Translations under genes and position numbers: made by a program
Part shown: positions 63,575 through 64,000 of the stretch, in pieces
How positions within the stretch are numbered: position 1 is the stretch's first letter
Layout: every line of letters starts with the position of its first letter
Notes under the pieces: model-generated
What the model was told of the DNA's origin: nothing
Database searches by the model: none
What the model saw: only the letters and a program-made list of their open reading frames with translations
Source: Sphingomonas tagetis
Lineage (GTDB): Bacteria > Pseudomonadota > Alphaproteobacteria > Sphingomonadales > Sphingomonadaceae
Length of the DNA stretch: 64,000 nucleotides
Reading direction: 5' to 3'
Assembly: GCF_024211275.1 (NCBI RefSeq)
Contig: NZ_JAMLDX010000005.1
Coordinates: forward strand, 62,001 to 126,000

Positions 63575-64000
63575 TTACGCCTTTGCGGCGGCGAATCCAA
63601 CCGGGAGTTCGCCGCGGCGGAGCGCCTCGGCGAAGGCGCGGCCGTCGGCGCCGGACTCGCGCAGCGCGGCGAGGGTGGGCGCGCCGTGGCGCTTGGCGAG
63701 CCGCTCGCCATCGGGGCCGAGCAGCAGCGCGTGGTGGTGGTAGCGCGGCGTGGGCAGGCCGAGCAGCGCCTGCAGCAGGCGGTGGACGTGGGTGGCGGCG
63801 AGCAGGTCGTCGCCGCGGACGATGTCGGTGATGCCCTGCGCGGCGTCGTCGAGCGTGACGGCGAGGTGGTAGGAAGCGGGGGCGTCCTTGCGCGCGAGGA
63901 CGACGTCGCCGTGTTGGGTCGGGTCGGCGTGGATGAGGCCATGGCGGGAGTCGTGGAAGGAGAGGGATTCGGAACCGGATGCGGCGAGCGCTTTCGCCAT
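63575..64000 (-). CDS. gluQRS: Glutamyl-Q-tRNA(Asp) synthetase (C-terminal part; runs off window)
   Basis: The last 141 residues or so of a shortened class I glutamyl-tRNA synthetase-like enzyme that glutamylates queuosine on tRNA-Asp. Visible are DDAAQGITDIVRGDDLLAAT, LPTPRYHHHALLLG and a KMSKS-type LAKRHGA. There is no anticodon-binding domain, which distinguishes it from GltX. The N-terminal HIGH region lies outside the window. It agrees with the queuosine-precursor transporter gene at 56150 in indicating a queuosine pathway. Confidence 0.88.
   Translation of the reverse strand: MAKALAASGSESLSFHDSRHGLIHADPTQHGDVVLARKDAPASYHLAVTLDDAAQGITDIVRGDDLLAATHVHRLLQALLGLPTPRYHHHALLLGPDGERLAKRHGAPTLAALRESGADGRAFAEALRRGELPVGFAAAKA

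Overview
The window reads as chromosome from a high-GC alphaproteobacterium of the Sphingomonas type. This is an inference from gene content and order: an RcnB-family exported protein, a CBP3-type cytochrome bc1 chaperone beside a DUF177 protein, Coq7 and UbiG for ubiquinone, ergothioneine genes, a TonB-dependent receptor, and an alphaproteobacterial LexA box (GTTC-N7-GTTC). No rRNA, tRNA, CRISPR array or insertion sequence was recognised.

Layout. (1) 1-4791, + strand: the right end of a prophage or phage-derived cluster with a lysis block (coiled-coil protein, TIGR02594-type wall hydrolase, two-TM holin candidate, small coiled coil, lipoprotein), a strong terminator, then a small structural-type protein and a large exported glycosidase-like protein. 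(2) 4792-5343: gene-free junction with two palindromic elements. (3) 5344-15208, + strand: ppx, rlmE, then an alpha-2-macroglobulin/pbpC pair. (4) 15429-17742: rcnB-like gene, bamE, bc1 chaperone, DUF177 gene. (5) 17746-31403, a long - strand run, in transcription order: proA, a ParE/RHH toxin-antitoxin pair, nadD, rsfS, rlmH, envC-like, ctpA, dsbB-like, coq7, an exported protein, a GT-C-like membrane protein, then a LexA-boxed DNA-repair operon (radical SAM, hemerythrin, UdgX), then two small Cys-tailed secreted proteins with a double-HTH regulator. (6) 31476-36999: DUF3667 protein, small exported protein, hscC and a membrane J-like partner. (7) 36987-49859: ftsH, tilS, cpoB, rodZ, ptsP, a flavin monooxygenase, an AAC(3)-I-like acetyltransferase, lysC, ubiG. 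(8) 50169-58173: csaA-like, GFA, ung, a ZnuD-like receptor, folD, yggT, argB, a queuosine-precursor transporter and a nucleoside transporter. (9) 58327-64000: 3-hydroxyacyl-CoA dehydrogenase, DUF1176 protein, egtD/egtB, corrinoid adenosyltransferase, a HIG1-like protein and the 3' part of a glutamyl-Q-tRNA(Asp) synthetase gene.

Most of the window is ordinary core genome. The points worth a second look are: the LexA box on the radical SAM-hemerythrin-UdgX operon; three copies of a long-armed palindrome with a conserved loop placed between housekeeping genes; a toxin-antitoxin pair lodged inside the proA-nadD operon so that essential nadD starts at a TTG overlapping the toxin stop; a chromosomal AAC(3)-I homologue; an HscC/J-like pair whose J-like protein lacks HPD; and the paired Cys-tailed secreted proteins.
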